Both the position numbers and the translations under genes were made by a program. This document shows positions 54,806 to 62,956 of a stretch of 64,000 nucleotides of DNA, piece by piece (the stretch's first letter is position 1; each line of letters begins with the position of its first letter). Source of the stretch: an uncultured Aquimarina sp. GTDB taxonomy: Bacteria; Bacteroidota; Bacteroidia; Flavobacteriales; Flavobacteriaceae. The stretch covers positions 496,001 through 560,000 of the forward strand of contig NZ_CANMED010000001.1 of assembly GCF_947496855.1 (NCBI RefSeq). The letters run 5' to 3'. The notes beneath the pieces were generated by a model. It was not told the DNA's origin. It saw nothing but the letters and a program-made list of their open reading frames with translations, and ran no database searches.

Positions 54806-57526
54806 ATGAAAAATATACTATTTGTTTTATCGCTTTTTTCCATAGGAATATTTTCTTCTTATAGTCAAGATTTCAATGTTTTAGTTTTTCACGAAACCAA
54901 TGGTTTTAGACATACGGGAGCTATAAATGCTAGTATTAGTATGTTGGAAGACTTAGGGGCAAATGCAGAGCACGATACGTGGTCAGTAGAAGCAACTAGA
55001 GATGCCTCTATTTTTACTACCGAAAATTTAGCTAATTATGAAGTCATTGTATTTTCAAATACAACAGGTGGAGATCTTTTAGATGACAGTCAGCAAGCTG
55101 CAATGGAAACTTTTATACAAAATGGTGGTGGATTTATTGGTTTTCATTCAGCTACTGATACATATAGAAATACTAATGAGGGGTCATCCTGGCCTTGGTA
55201 TAATGAATTAGTTGGAGCTATTGTACAAACTAGTCCGAACCATACATCAAATAATCTTCCCGGTATTATGAATGTTCTTGTCGATCATCCTGTAATTGAT
55301 CATATTGGAAGTGTTGGCGATACTTGGGCTCACGAAGAAGAATGGTACTATTGGGAACTTAATGGAGGCCAACTAAGCGATACAAATGAGAATCTATTAG
55401 AAGTCGAATCTACAGGTGGCCAAAGTTACGATGCTACACGTCCAATAACTTGGTTAAAAGAATTCGACGGAGGAAGATCATTTTATACGGCACTAGGTCA
55501 TAATGGAGCTACGTATAATAATAATGAAACTTTCAGAGAAATGATTGAAAAGGCAGTACTTTGGACAGCCGACCGATTAGACCCAAATACATCTGAAAAT
55601 GATTGTGGTGCCGATTTAACCAATAGCTGGACAGATCTTTTAGAAAACGATTTAGAATGTTGGGAAAAATTTATGGGAGTGCCACATACATCTACTGGTT
55701 TACCAGGATCGAGTAATAACGTTACAAATGGTTCAGGAACTCCTTTAGGTTTAGATAATGATCCTACTAATGTTTTCTCCATAATTGAAGTCGATGGCGA
55801 AAAGCAATTATATATTTCAGGTGAAGTGTACGGTGGTTTAACCACTTTAAACGAATACAGCAACTACCATTTAAGTATGGAGTTTAAATGGGGTGAACTA
55901 AAATGGGAGCCAAGATTAAATTTGTTAAGAGATAGTGGTATTCTATATCACTGTCAAGGTGAACATGGAACTTTTTGGGATGTTTGGAAATCTTCATTAG
56001 AGTTTCAAGTACAAGAAGGAGACTTAGGTGATTATATTGGTCTAGCGGGTTCAAGAGGGTTGGTTCCCTCAGAAAATAGAGGAGGATTAACTTTTACACC
56101 AATGGGTACACTAAATACCGGAACACTAATAAGAGCAGGAACAAATCCTGAATATCCTAATGGAGAATGGAACTTATTAGAAGTTATTGTTATTGGTGAT
56201 AGAGCAATTCATTATGTAAATGGTGTAATGGTAAATGCATTACAAGACGCTACTCGGAATGGAACTACCTTAACTAGTGGTCAAATACAAATACAGTCTG
56301 AAGGTGCTGAATTATACTATCGCAATATTAGAATAAAAGCTGAAGATGAATTCCCAGAAGAAGATGTAGCTACATTAGGTTGGGGTGATGATCCATCTAT
56401 ACCTACCTGTGATACGAATGCACCAATAGGAAAAATGATTGCGTTAAGAAAATCAGGTGGTGATCAAAAATGGATTACTATCAACGAGGCAAATTCTAAT
56501 CTGATTGCTAATGGAGAAGAGGCAGATAGAGAATTATTTTATATAGAGGAACACCCTAATGGTTGTATTGCACTTAAATCAGTGAATACGGATAAATATG
56601 TTCAGGTAGTTGGTGGTAATCAGAATGTATCGATCCGTGCAAATGGGAATGCTCCAGGAACTTGGGAAAATTTTGGATGGGAGCAAAAAGGAGATAATCA
56701 AGTAGCGCTTCAAAGTTTATTTAATAACGGATGGATTCAAGCAGATTGGGACGTAGATAACAGTGCGCTTTTCCCTCAAGGAAATACTGATGGAACTGAA
56801 GAAACTTTTGATTTTGTAATAATAGATAATGTCCCTACAGCTACTGCAGTCCATATAACAAAACGTAATGCATCTGGTTTTGCTATCGATGGTGATTGGG
56901 GTGGAACAAACGGACAAAACGTGTATTTATGGTCAGAAAATGAAAACAATATCAACCAACAATGGATTGAGATCGATCAGGGTAATGGGTATTACTCATA
57001 CCAAAAGCAAGGAACCAATTACTGTATCGATGGAGATCATGGAGGAATCAACGGACAAAATGTATATTTATGGACATGTGCAGAAAATAATCAAAACCAA
57101 CACTGGGAAAAAGTAGCCGTAGGTGGAGGAGCGTTTAAGCTTATTAAACGTAATGCTCCTGACTTTGCTATTAATGGAGGTTCTAATGGAGCCAATGGGC
57201 AAAATGTAAATCTTTTTGACTCGTCCGAGACAAGTGAAAACTTACATTGGATTATTACCCCTATAGGAGGACCAGTAAGAGCTCCAGAAGTCATAGTACC
57301 ACAAGAAATTCAACTGTATCCTAATCCAGTAATAAAAACAGCTACCATATTAGGAGCATCAGGTTCCACGGCACGAGTTTATGATTTTAATGGGAAACTC
57401 CTTTTAACTAAAAATATAACCGAGGATAGCGCAACGATTAATATGAGTGCTTTAGCCAAAGGGATGTATTATGTGAAAATAATTGGTTTACAAGAGAAAT
57501 CAGTGATGAAAATTCTAAAGCAATAA
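54806..57526 (+). CDS. T9SS protein with ThuA, DUF1080 and lectin domains
   Basis: 906 residues with signal peptide (GIFSSYSQ). An N-terminal ThuA-like domain (about 23-260, VFHETNGFRHTGAI, GGGFIGFHSATDT, HEEEWYYW), a DUF1080/3-keto-disaccharide hydrolase domain (about 275-515, LHxM-like FKWGELKWEPRLNLLRDSGILYH), a fascin-like beta-trefoil (about 535-680), a ricin-type trefoil (685-825) and a T9SS sorting domain. The last 220 residues are very similar to those of the glycosidase before it. ThuA and DUF1080 act on 3-keto or other modified sugars. A terminator follows. Confidence 0.88.
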   Translation: MKNILFVLSLFSIGIFSSYSQDFNVLVFHETNGFRHTGAINASISMLEDLGANAEHDTWSVEATRDASIFTTENLANYEVIVFSNTTGGDLLDDSQQAAMETFIQNGGGFIGFHSATDTYRNTNEGSSWPWYNELVGAIVQTSPNHTSNNLPGIMNVLVDHPVIDHIGSVGDTWAHEEEWYYWELNGGQLSDTNENLLEVESTGGQSYDATRPITWLKEFDGGRSFYTALGHNGATYNNNETFREMIEKAVLWTADRLDPNTSENDCGADLTNSWTDLLENDLECWEKFMGVPHTSTGLPGSSNNVTNGSGTPLGLDNDPTNVFSIIEVDGEKQLYISGEVYGGLTTLNEYSNYHLSMEFKWGELKWEPRLNLLRDSGILYHCQGEHGTFWDVWKSSLEFQVQEGDLGDYIGLAGSRGLVPSENRGGLTFTPMGTLNTGTLIRAGTNPEYPNGEWNLLEVIVIGDRAIHYVNGVMVNALQDATRNGTTLTSGQIQIQSEGAELYYRNIRIKAEDEFPEEDVATLGWGDDPSIPTCDTNAPIGKMIALRKSGGDQKWITINEANSNLIANGEEADRELFYIEEHPNGCIALKSVNTDKYVQVVGGNQNVSIRANGNAPGTWENFGWEQKGDNQVALQSLFNNGWIQADWDVDNSALFPQGNTDGTEETFDFVIIDNVPTATAVHITKRNASGFAIDGDWGGTNGQNVYLWSENENNINQQWIEIDQGNGYYSYQKQGTNYCIDGDHGGINGQNVYLWTCAENNQNQHWEKVAVGGGAFKLIKRNAPDFAINGGSNGANGQNVNLFDSSETSENLHWIITPIGGPVRAPEVIVPQEIQLYPNPVIKTATILGASGSTARVYDFNGKLLLTKNITEDSATINMSALAKGMYYVKIIGLQEKSVMKILKQ

Positions 57527-57579
57527 GCGGGTTGCTTGGAAGCTATAAACACCTTAAGTATTTTTATTTAATATTATGT

Positions 57580-57616
57580 CAAGCACCTTGCTTTTGTAAA
57601 AGGCAAGGTGCTTTTA
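57580..57616 (+). terminator. Terminator after the ThuA/DUF1080 gene
   Basis: AAGCACCTTGC pairs with GCAAGGTGCTT around a 14-base TTTTGTAAAAG-type loop and is followed by TTT. It lies 53 bases after the stop. Confidence 0.88.
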
Positions 57617-57823
57617 CAAAGTTTTTTAATAAATAATTAAATTGAAAAAGGAAGTGGAATCGTTATTTCTCGAAGCTAGTCTGTATCTATCTAACATACG
57701 AAGCTTATCAAAATGTTATTGAATTTATAGGAGGGTAGGAGGAATAGGAATAGTATCAATAAGGATTATGTTATTTTTATATATAGTATGGAATCAAATT
57801 AAAGTTAAAACAAAGTTAATATT

Positions 57824-57864
57824 TAACCGAACGTTTGGTAAATAACTATTACATTCTATATTTG
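57824..57864 (+). promoter_or_regulatory. TetR-gene promoter overlapped by its operator
   Basis: TTG at 57835-57837, a 19-base gap and TATATTTG at 57857-57864. The imperfect palindrome TAACCGAACGTTTGGTAA (57824-57841) covers the -33 box and matches the perfect site at 58446-58463. The start codon at 57869 is only four bases beyond the -10 box, so the transcript is probably leaderless. Confidence 0.75.
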
Positions 57865-57868
57865 CTAA

Positions 57869-58426
57869 ATGAGACCGCAAAAAGTAGAGGATTTAGATAT
57901 GTTAAATGGGTTAATGTCCGTTTTCAGATCCAAAGGTTATGATGGAGCAAGTTTAATTGAATTAGCGACTGCTACTGGATTAAAAAAAGCTAGTCTTTAT
58001 CATCGTTTTCCTGGGGGCAAGAAAGATATGTCGGCTGCGGTATTGGCTCATTTGCACTCGTGGAATAATAAAAACGTTTATGACGTTTTAACCGACGATA
58101 CTGAGAATTTTGATGAACGCATAGATACGGTAATTTCAAACATGAGAGAAATTTATAAGGATGGTACTGAAGTCTGTGTATTTAGATCTCTATCCTTAGA
58201 TTCGGGAATTGCATTATTTGGTGATCAAATACAAGAGGGGATTCAGCTCTTTATAAAGGGATTTGAGGTTTTTGGTTTAGAAAAAGGAATGAGTGTTAAA
58301 GAAGCGAGAGATAATGCTAATCAAACCTTTATTGATATTCAAGGAAGTTTGGTTTTGTCAAAATCATTGAATATAACAGAACCTTTTTTGACGGTACTTG
58401 AAAAAATCAAAAACAGGTATACTTAA
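57869..58426 (+). CDS. TetR/AcrR-family repressor
   Basis: 185 residues. The N-terminal HTH is in GLMSVFRSKGYDGASLIELATATGLKKASLYHRFPGGKKDM, the typical TetR pattern, and the C-terminal part is the ligand-binding helical domain of the YcdC-like group. Operators of the same form precede both this gene and the alpha/beta hydrolase gene. It likely represses itself and the hydrolase. Confidence 0.93.
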   Translation: MRPQKVEDLDMLNGLMSVFRSKGYDGASLIELATATGLKKASLYHRFPGGKKDMSAAVLAHLHSWNNKNVYDVLTDDTENFDERIDTVISNMREIYKDGTEVCVFRSLSLDSGIALFGDQIQEGIQLFIKGFEVFGLEKGMSVKEARDNANQTFIDIQGSLVLSKSLNITEPFLTVLEKIKNRYT

Positions 58427-58445
58427 AAAAATTTAAATAAAATTA

Positions 58446-58463
58446 TTACCGAACGTTCGGTAA
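58446..58463. promoter_or_regulatory. Perfect 18-bp TetR operator TTACCGAACGTTCGGTAA
   Basis: A perfect palindrome between the TetR gene stop and the hydrolase start (89 bases before the ATG). The TetR gene's own promoter has a version with two changes, so this is probably the stronger site. Confidence 0.85.
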
Positions 58464-58551
58464 CATGTGAAAAATTATTAAAATTAAAAATGAACCAAAA
58501 AGAATAATTATCAAAAAGCAATAAATTATTTAAACTAGAATAATAGAAAAA

Positions 58552-59484
58552 ATGAAAATACTTAAAAATTATTTAACAGTACTTATTTTATCCATTATAA
58601 CAACATTTTCCGGATTTAGTCAAACAACAACTTATAGTACCGAAGTAGTAGATGACTTAGATATCTTCTACAGAGAAGCGGGATCAAAAAACAAACCTGC
58701 ACTAGTATTATTACATGGATACCCAACATCCTCATTTATGTTTCGCAACCTTATTGAAGAGCTTTCTACTGAATATCATTTAATAGCACCGGATTATCCA
58801 GGTTATGGTAGAAGTTCTCAACCTGCAATTAAAGATTTCGATTATACATTTGATAATATGGCTCGTATAGTAGAGAAGTTTTTAGATCAAAAAGGTATTA
58901 AAAAATACAGCCTTTATGTTATGGACTATGGAGCGCCAGTAGGATATAGAATATTTTCTAAACATCCAGAAAGAGTACAGGCTCTAATCGTACAAAATGG
59001 AAATGCCTATGAAGAAGGTTTAGGAGTACCATTTGATGCATTAAAAGCTAATTGGGCTAATAATAATGAAGAAACACGTAAAGCTTTAGAAGGGTTTCAC
59101 ACTTTAGGAGGTTTGGAATGGCAATACACGACTGGTGTAGAAGATCCATCAAAAATTAGTCCAGATAATTGGTATTTAGACTATCAACATATTCAGAGGC
59201 CAGAGAATAATGAAATACAATTGGCGATGTTTTATGATTATAGAACAAATGTAGCCTTATATCCAGAATGGCATAAAAAATTCAGAAAACATCAACCACC
59301 AACATTAATTGTATGGGGAGAAAATGATCCTATATTTCCAGGTATAGGTGCAGTACCTTACAAAAGAGATTTAAATAATGTAGAGATACATTTATTAAAT
59401 ACAGGACATTTTGCTCTAGAAGATAAAGGAGATGAGATTGCAGCATACATTCGTCAATTTTTCAAGAAAAACAACATTAAATAA
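58552..59484 (+). CDS. Secreted alpha/beta hydrolase (epoxide hydrolase/haloalkane dehalogenase-like)
   Basis: 310 residues with signal peptide (ITTFSGFSQ). Oxyanion motif LLHGYPTS, nucleophile Asp125 in YVMDYGAPVG (Asp rather than Ser, as in epoxide hydrolases and haloalkane dehalogenases), acid Asp259 in WGENDPIF and His286 in NTGHFALE. All three are present. It follows the TetR gene and its operator, so it is likely induced by its substrate. The substrate is not evident from sequence. Confidence 0.92.
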   Translation: MKILKNYLTVLILSIITTFSGFSQTTTYSTEVVDDLDIFYREAGSKNKPALVLLHGYPTSSFMFRNLIEELSTEYHLIAPDYPGYGRSSQPAIKDFDYTFDNMARIVEKFLDQKGIKKYSLYVMDYGAPVGYRIFSKHPERVQALIVQNGNAYEEGLGVPFDALKANWANNNEETRKALEGFHTLGGLEWQYTTGVEDPSKISPDNWYLDYQHIQRPENNEIQLAMFYDYRTNVALYPEWHKKFRKHQPPTLIVWGENDPIFPGIGAVPYKRDLNNVEIHLLNTGHFALEDKGDEIAAYIRQFFKKNNIK

Positions 59485-59589
59485 TAGCTGGTTAGATATA
59501 CCTATAAATGGAAATGGGTACGAAATATATTGTACTAGTATTATTTTTCTTAAATAATAAATACTTTCATTTAGAACTTATAAATAAAA

Positions 59590-59621
59590 CAGCCTTCTAA
59601 AATTTAGAAGGCTGTTTTTTG
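59590..59621. terminator. Bidirectional terminator between hydrolase and LPMO genes
   Basis: CAGCCTTCTAAA pairs with TTTAGAAGGCTG, 12-base perfect arms with almost no loop, with A-rich sequence on the left and TTTTTT on the right. It lies between convergent stops at 59484 and 59702. Confidence 0.9.
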
Positions 59622-59701
59622 TAAAAGAATCCGGAAGTAGACTACACTAATTACATTATCAGTATTATACTACTAAATTTGAATTATTTTCAAACAGGAT
59701 C

Positions 59702-61993
59702 TTAGTTTATTAATAATCTAAGGATACGTTTAGAACCTGAACGATCTAAAATTCGTACTAAATATAATCCCGTTTTAATATCAGAAACATCAATAGTCAT
59801 AATCGTTTTACTCTCAATCACTTGTAAGGATTTTATTTCTTTTCCGCTAAGATCAGAGATTGTAATTAAGCTATCCTTTAGATCTTTTTTGTTTTGTATT
59901 AAAACACTAGAAAATGCAGGGTTTGGAAACATAGTAAAAGAATGTTCTTCTGTATTTTCTATTTCAGGATTTCCTTGGTTTCTTTCGGACGAGCAATCGG
60001 GAGCAGTTGATGAATTACTAAAATAAATAGTATAACCATCTGCGACCAATACAAAGTTTCTTTCATCAATGGTTGCATAATAATCTCCATCTAAACCAGA
60101 AATACCTGTACCTGTCAAAGAAATTTGTGGATTTTCTTCATTAAAATTTTGAGTAGCATCCGAAAGATCAACATACCACGGTGCTGTATTTAAATTAAAT
60201 GAAAACTGATATAAACCATTATTAGCTAAATTCCAATTTAAGGTAAACAAAGTAACATTATCTAAATTTGGGCCTCCAGTACCTAATACATATATATTTT
60301 CATAAGAAGTATTTATATTAACTAATGAAGAATTCATTGGTGTATCAAAAGTACAATCAGCCGTCGGTGGTCCGATGATGATATCTTCTTCGACTGTTAT
60401 CGATATCGAAGCAGTATCCGCAGCACCATTACCATCATCTACGGTAACCGTAGCAATATATTCCCCTACAGTGTATATGTGAGTAGAAGTAATTTCTGAT
60501 CCAGAAGTACCATCACCATAATCAATATTATATGTTAATAAATCTCCATCAGCATCGGTAGATTCAGAAGCATCAAAAACCACTGTTAATGGCGCTAATC
60601 CTGTATTTGGACTAGCTGTTAGAGCCGCAACAGGAGGGGTATTTGTAGGTCCTGTAGTATCATCACAATCTGGAGCAATTGCGGAATTACTAAAATAGAT
60701 AGTAAAACCTCCAGTGATAGAAACTAATACAAAGTTATCTCCGTCAACGGTGGCGTAATAAGAACCATCCAGGCCAACAAAACTTGAACCAGAAATAGTT
60801 ATTTGGGGTTCTGCTAAACCAAAGTTTTCGGTCGAAACAGATATCAAATTGTTATACCAATCAGGAATACCATTGTTTGTACTTAGAGAAAATTGATATA
60901 AACCATTATTTCCTAAATCCCAGTTTATAGAACAATTCGCAACGTTATCTAAATTTGGTCCATTATCTCCTAATACATATACATTTTCATAGGATGAATT
61001 TATAGAAGGTAACGCTGTGTCTCTTGGCGTATCAAAAGGACAAGGTATTTCTTGGCAGTCGGGGTCTATAATTAAACTAATCGTTTCTGTTGCCCCACTA
61101 CTGAACTCTCCATCGCTAATTGTCAATGTTACGGTAGCAGTCTCTAAGTTAGAATAAGTATGAGAAATTTCAACACCTTCTGCCGTTGTTCCATCTCCAA
61201 AATCCCAAAAATAGGTCAATGGATCTCCATTAGGGTCATAAGAATCAGCCGCACTAAAATTAACTTCAGGGCCGCCACATCTTCCGTTATCACTTGTAAA
61301 GGCGGCAATAGGAGGTAAAGGTTCTGATGTTGCTCCAAAATCGACATCACTTGTTGAGTAAAACGCCTCTTCAGTAAGTGATCGTTGCCAAATACTATAG
61401 ATCACATGTTTACCCGTTCTTTCTGGTAATACAACATCAATATTATCAATTGCTGCTGCTGGTCTTGGATCAGTTTCTACTAGCAGTTCTAAACTATCCC
61501 AAGTTAGTGGTTGATTCGGTGTCCAATCTGCTTTAGTGATGTAAACTCGATAGTACAAAGTTTGATGAGGTGCAGAATTGGTCCAAGTTACCGTAAATGG
61601 GCCAGGAGTAACCGGTGTTGTAACCCAATCATCTCTTACTTGATCCAATCCACCGTATTTATCTGGTCGTCCAGCACTGGCTAGGTTACCATCCATAATA
61701 ATATCCATATGCATTCCATTAGCATCCATTCTAGCAACTTCATTCCAGTCGTAGAAGGCTTGTGTACCCCAACCAATAATTGCATCTTGGCAGGCAGGGG
61801 AGTCTGGGCTTTCAGGATTTTCTTGAAAACAAATCCAAACGCGGCTAGGTGGACTGGTTACTGTTCCGTGTGGAGAAATTGATTGACTAGGGATTAAAAA
61901 TAGACCCGTACATAACAGGATCTGCAAGGAACGTCTTTTTAAATGAAAACCTATAGTTTTTAGGATTTCATTTCTTTGAGGTTTTTTTTTCAT
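59702..61993 (-). CDS. T9SS AA10 lytic polysaccharide monooxygenase with two PKD domains
   Basis: 763 residues. AA10 domain from about 42 to 222: His42 (HGTVTSPPSR), the second copper ligand His143 in NSAPHQTLYYRVYITKADW, and the axial Phe in DVDFG. AA10 enzymes oxidatively cut chitin or cellulose using copper bound to the N-terminal His. A PKD domain (230-310), a module of unknown type (318-445), a second PKD (452-535), a second copy of the unknown module (545-660) and a T9SS domain (FPNPAFSSVLI to LRLLIN) follow. His42 is preceded by Pro41, which is unusual for the cleavage site. A paralogue is at 62957-64000. Confidence 0.9.
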   Translation of the reverse strand: MKKKPQRNEILKTIGFHLKRRSLQILLCTGLFLIPSQSISPHGTVTSPPSRVWICFQENPESPDSPACQDAIIGWGTQAFYDWNEVARMDANGMHMDIIMDGNLASAGRPDKYGGLDQVRDDWVTTPVTPGPFTVTWTNSAPHQTLYYRVYITKADWTPNQPLTWDSLELLVETDPRPAAAIDNIDVVLPERTGKHVIYSIWQRSLTEEAFYSTSDVDFGATSEPLPPIAAFTSDNGRCGGPEVNFSAADSYDPNGDPLTYFWDFGDGTTAEGVEISHTYSNLETATVTLTISDGEFSSGATETISLIIDPDCQEIPCPFDTPRDTALPSINSSYENVYVLGDNGPNLDNVANCSINWDLGNNGLYQFSLSTNNGIPDWYNNLISVSTENFGLAEPQITISGSSFVGLDGSYYATVDGDNFVLVSITGGFTIYFSNSAIAPDCDDTTGPTNTPPVAALTASPNTGLAPLTVVFDASESTDADGDLLTYNIDYGDGTSGSEITSTHIYTVGEYIATVTVDDGNGAADTASISITVEEDIIIGPPTADCTFDTPMNSSLVNINTSYENIYVLGTGGPNLDNVTLFTLNWNLANNGLYQFSFNLNTAPWYVDLSDATQNFNEENPQISLTGTGISGLDGDYYATIDERNFVLVADGYTIYFSNSSTAPDCSSERNQGNPEIENTEEHSFTMFPNPAFSSVLIQNKKDLKDSLITISDLSGKEIKSLQVIESKTIMTIDVSDIKTGLYLVRILDRSGSKRILRLLIN

Positions 61994-62956
61994 GATAGTT
62001 TTAGGTTTTAAGAATTATAGTTTGTGTTGATTGGTCTGAAAAATAGCAGTAATTATCTGATTTGGTATATTTCATATTAATTGCTATGTGCTAAAAAAAT
62101 CTTTGCAATTAACTTTTGTCAACTACATTATTAATTGCAAATTTTAAAATAGAAAATTCGTGTAGCCGATTAAAGTTGGATTTAAAGAACCTATGGATTT
62201 TCTTTCCATAGTTGTTTATTTATATTTTGATTAGAGTATTAGTTCAATTTACTATTTGATAAGGGAAGATATCAAACATAAATTTTTTGAATATTAATTA
62301 AGATTATTGGCGATGTCTACCATTAGGTTCATTCATATAGTTTAAAAACAAAAATTGATAGTTAGCCTATAATTTTAATTATTTTCTATTACTACTGAGT
62401 CGTTACTAAATTTAAGAAAATTGTAAGGTAAAAAGATAATTAGTAGATGAAATTATTCAATTAGATATCTATATAAAGTCTTAACATTTATTATCTGTAT
62501 GAAAATTATCTCATCATTTACTTCTATGATAGTGTTTCATGAAGAGAATAAAAATTATAATAATTACATATTACAAGTTCAGATGTATCTTATGTTAAGA
62601 AGATACTAAGAATAAAAAAAGAAAACTGAGCTTGAAAACCTCTTTTTGAAAGCAAAAAAAGTCACACTAATCATAAAATTAAGCGTATTTTTTATATTAA
62701 ATATTATTTTTAACAACAATATGCAGTAAAAAGTTTAGTAAAAAGTTAAAATATTATGGATAAAATGATTAATGCATTTATTCAGTCAAGTATTTATTTA
62801 ATATACTATATCTGTTATCCTGAGTCTGTCGAAGACGTTTTAAAAACTTCAACAAACTCAGTTTAACAATAACAATATAGAGATACTTTTTTCACCTCTT
62901 TTATAGTCTACATTTTGTAATAAATATGATGTATGTGCAATACGAAGACCATAATC
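61994..62956. other. 963-base gene-free region between the LPMO paralogues
   Basis: AT-rich, no recognisable coding frame on either strand. It has a REP-like stem-loop at 62819-62864 and should contain the promoter of the 59702-61993 gene (no shared palindrome seen). Confidence 0.5.
62819..62864. repeat. REP-like stem-loop element
   Basis: CCTGAGTCTGTCGAAGACG on the left and CTTCAACAAACTCAG on the right form an imperfect stem-loop. Elements with CTGAGCTTGTCGAAG are common in flavobacterial intergenic regions. Only one copy was noticed in the window. Confidence 0.6.

Larger units (their letters stand above)
57527..57868. other. Intergenic region with terminator and TetR promoter
   Basis: 342 bases. 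The left part has the terminator at 57580-57616 and the right part the TetR operator and promoter at 57824-57864. Between them is AT-rich sequence without a coding frame. Confidence 0.6.
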
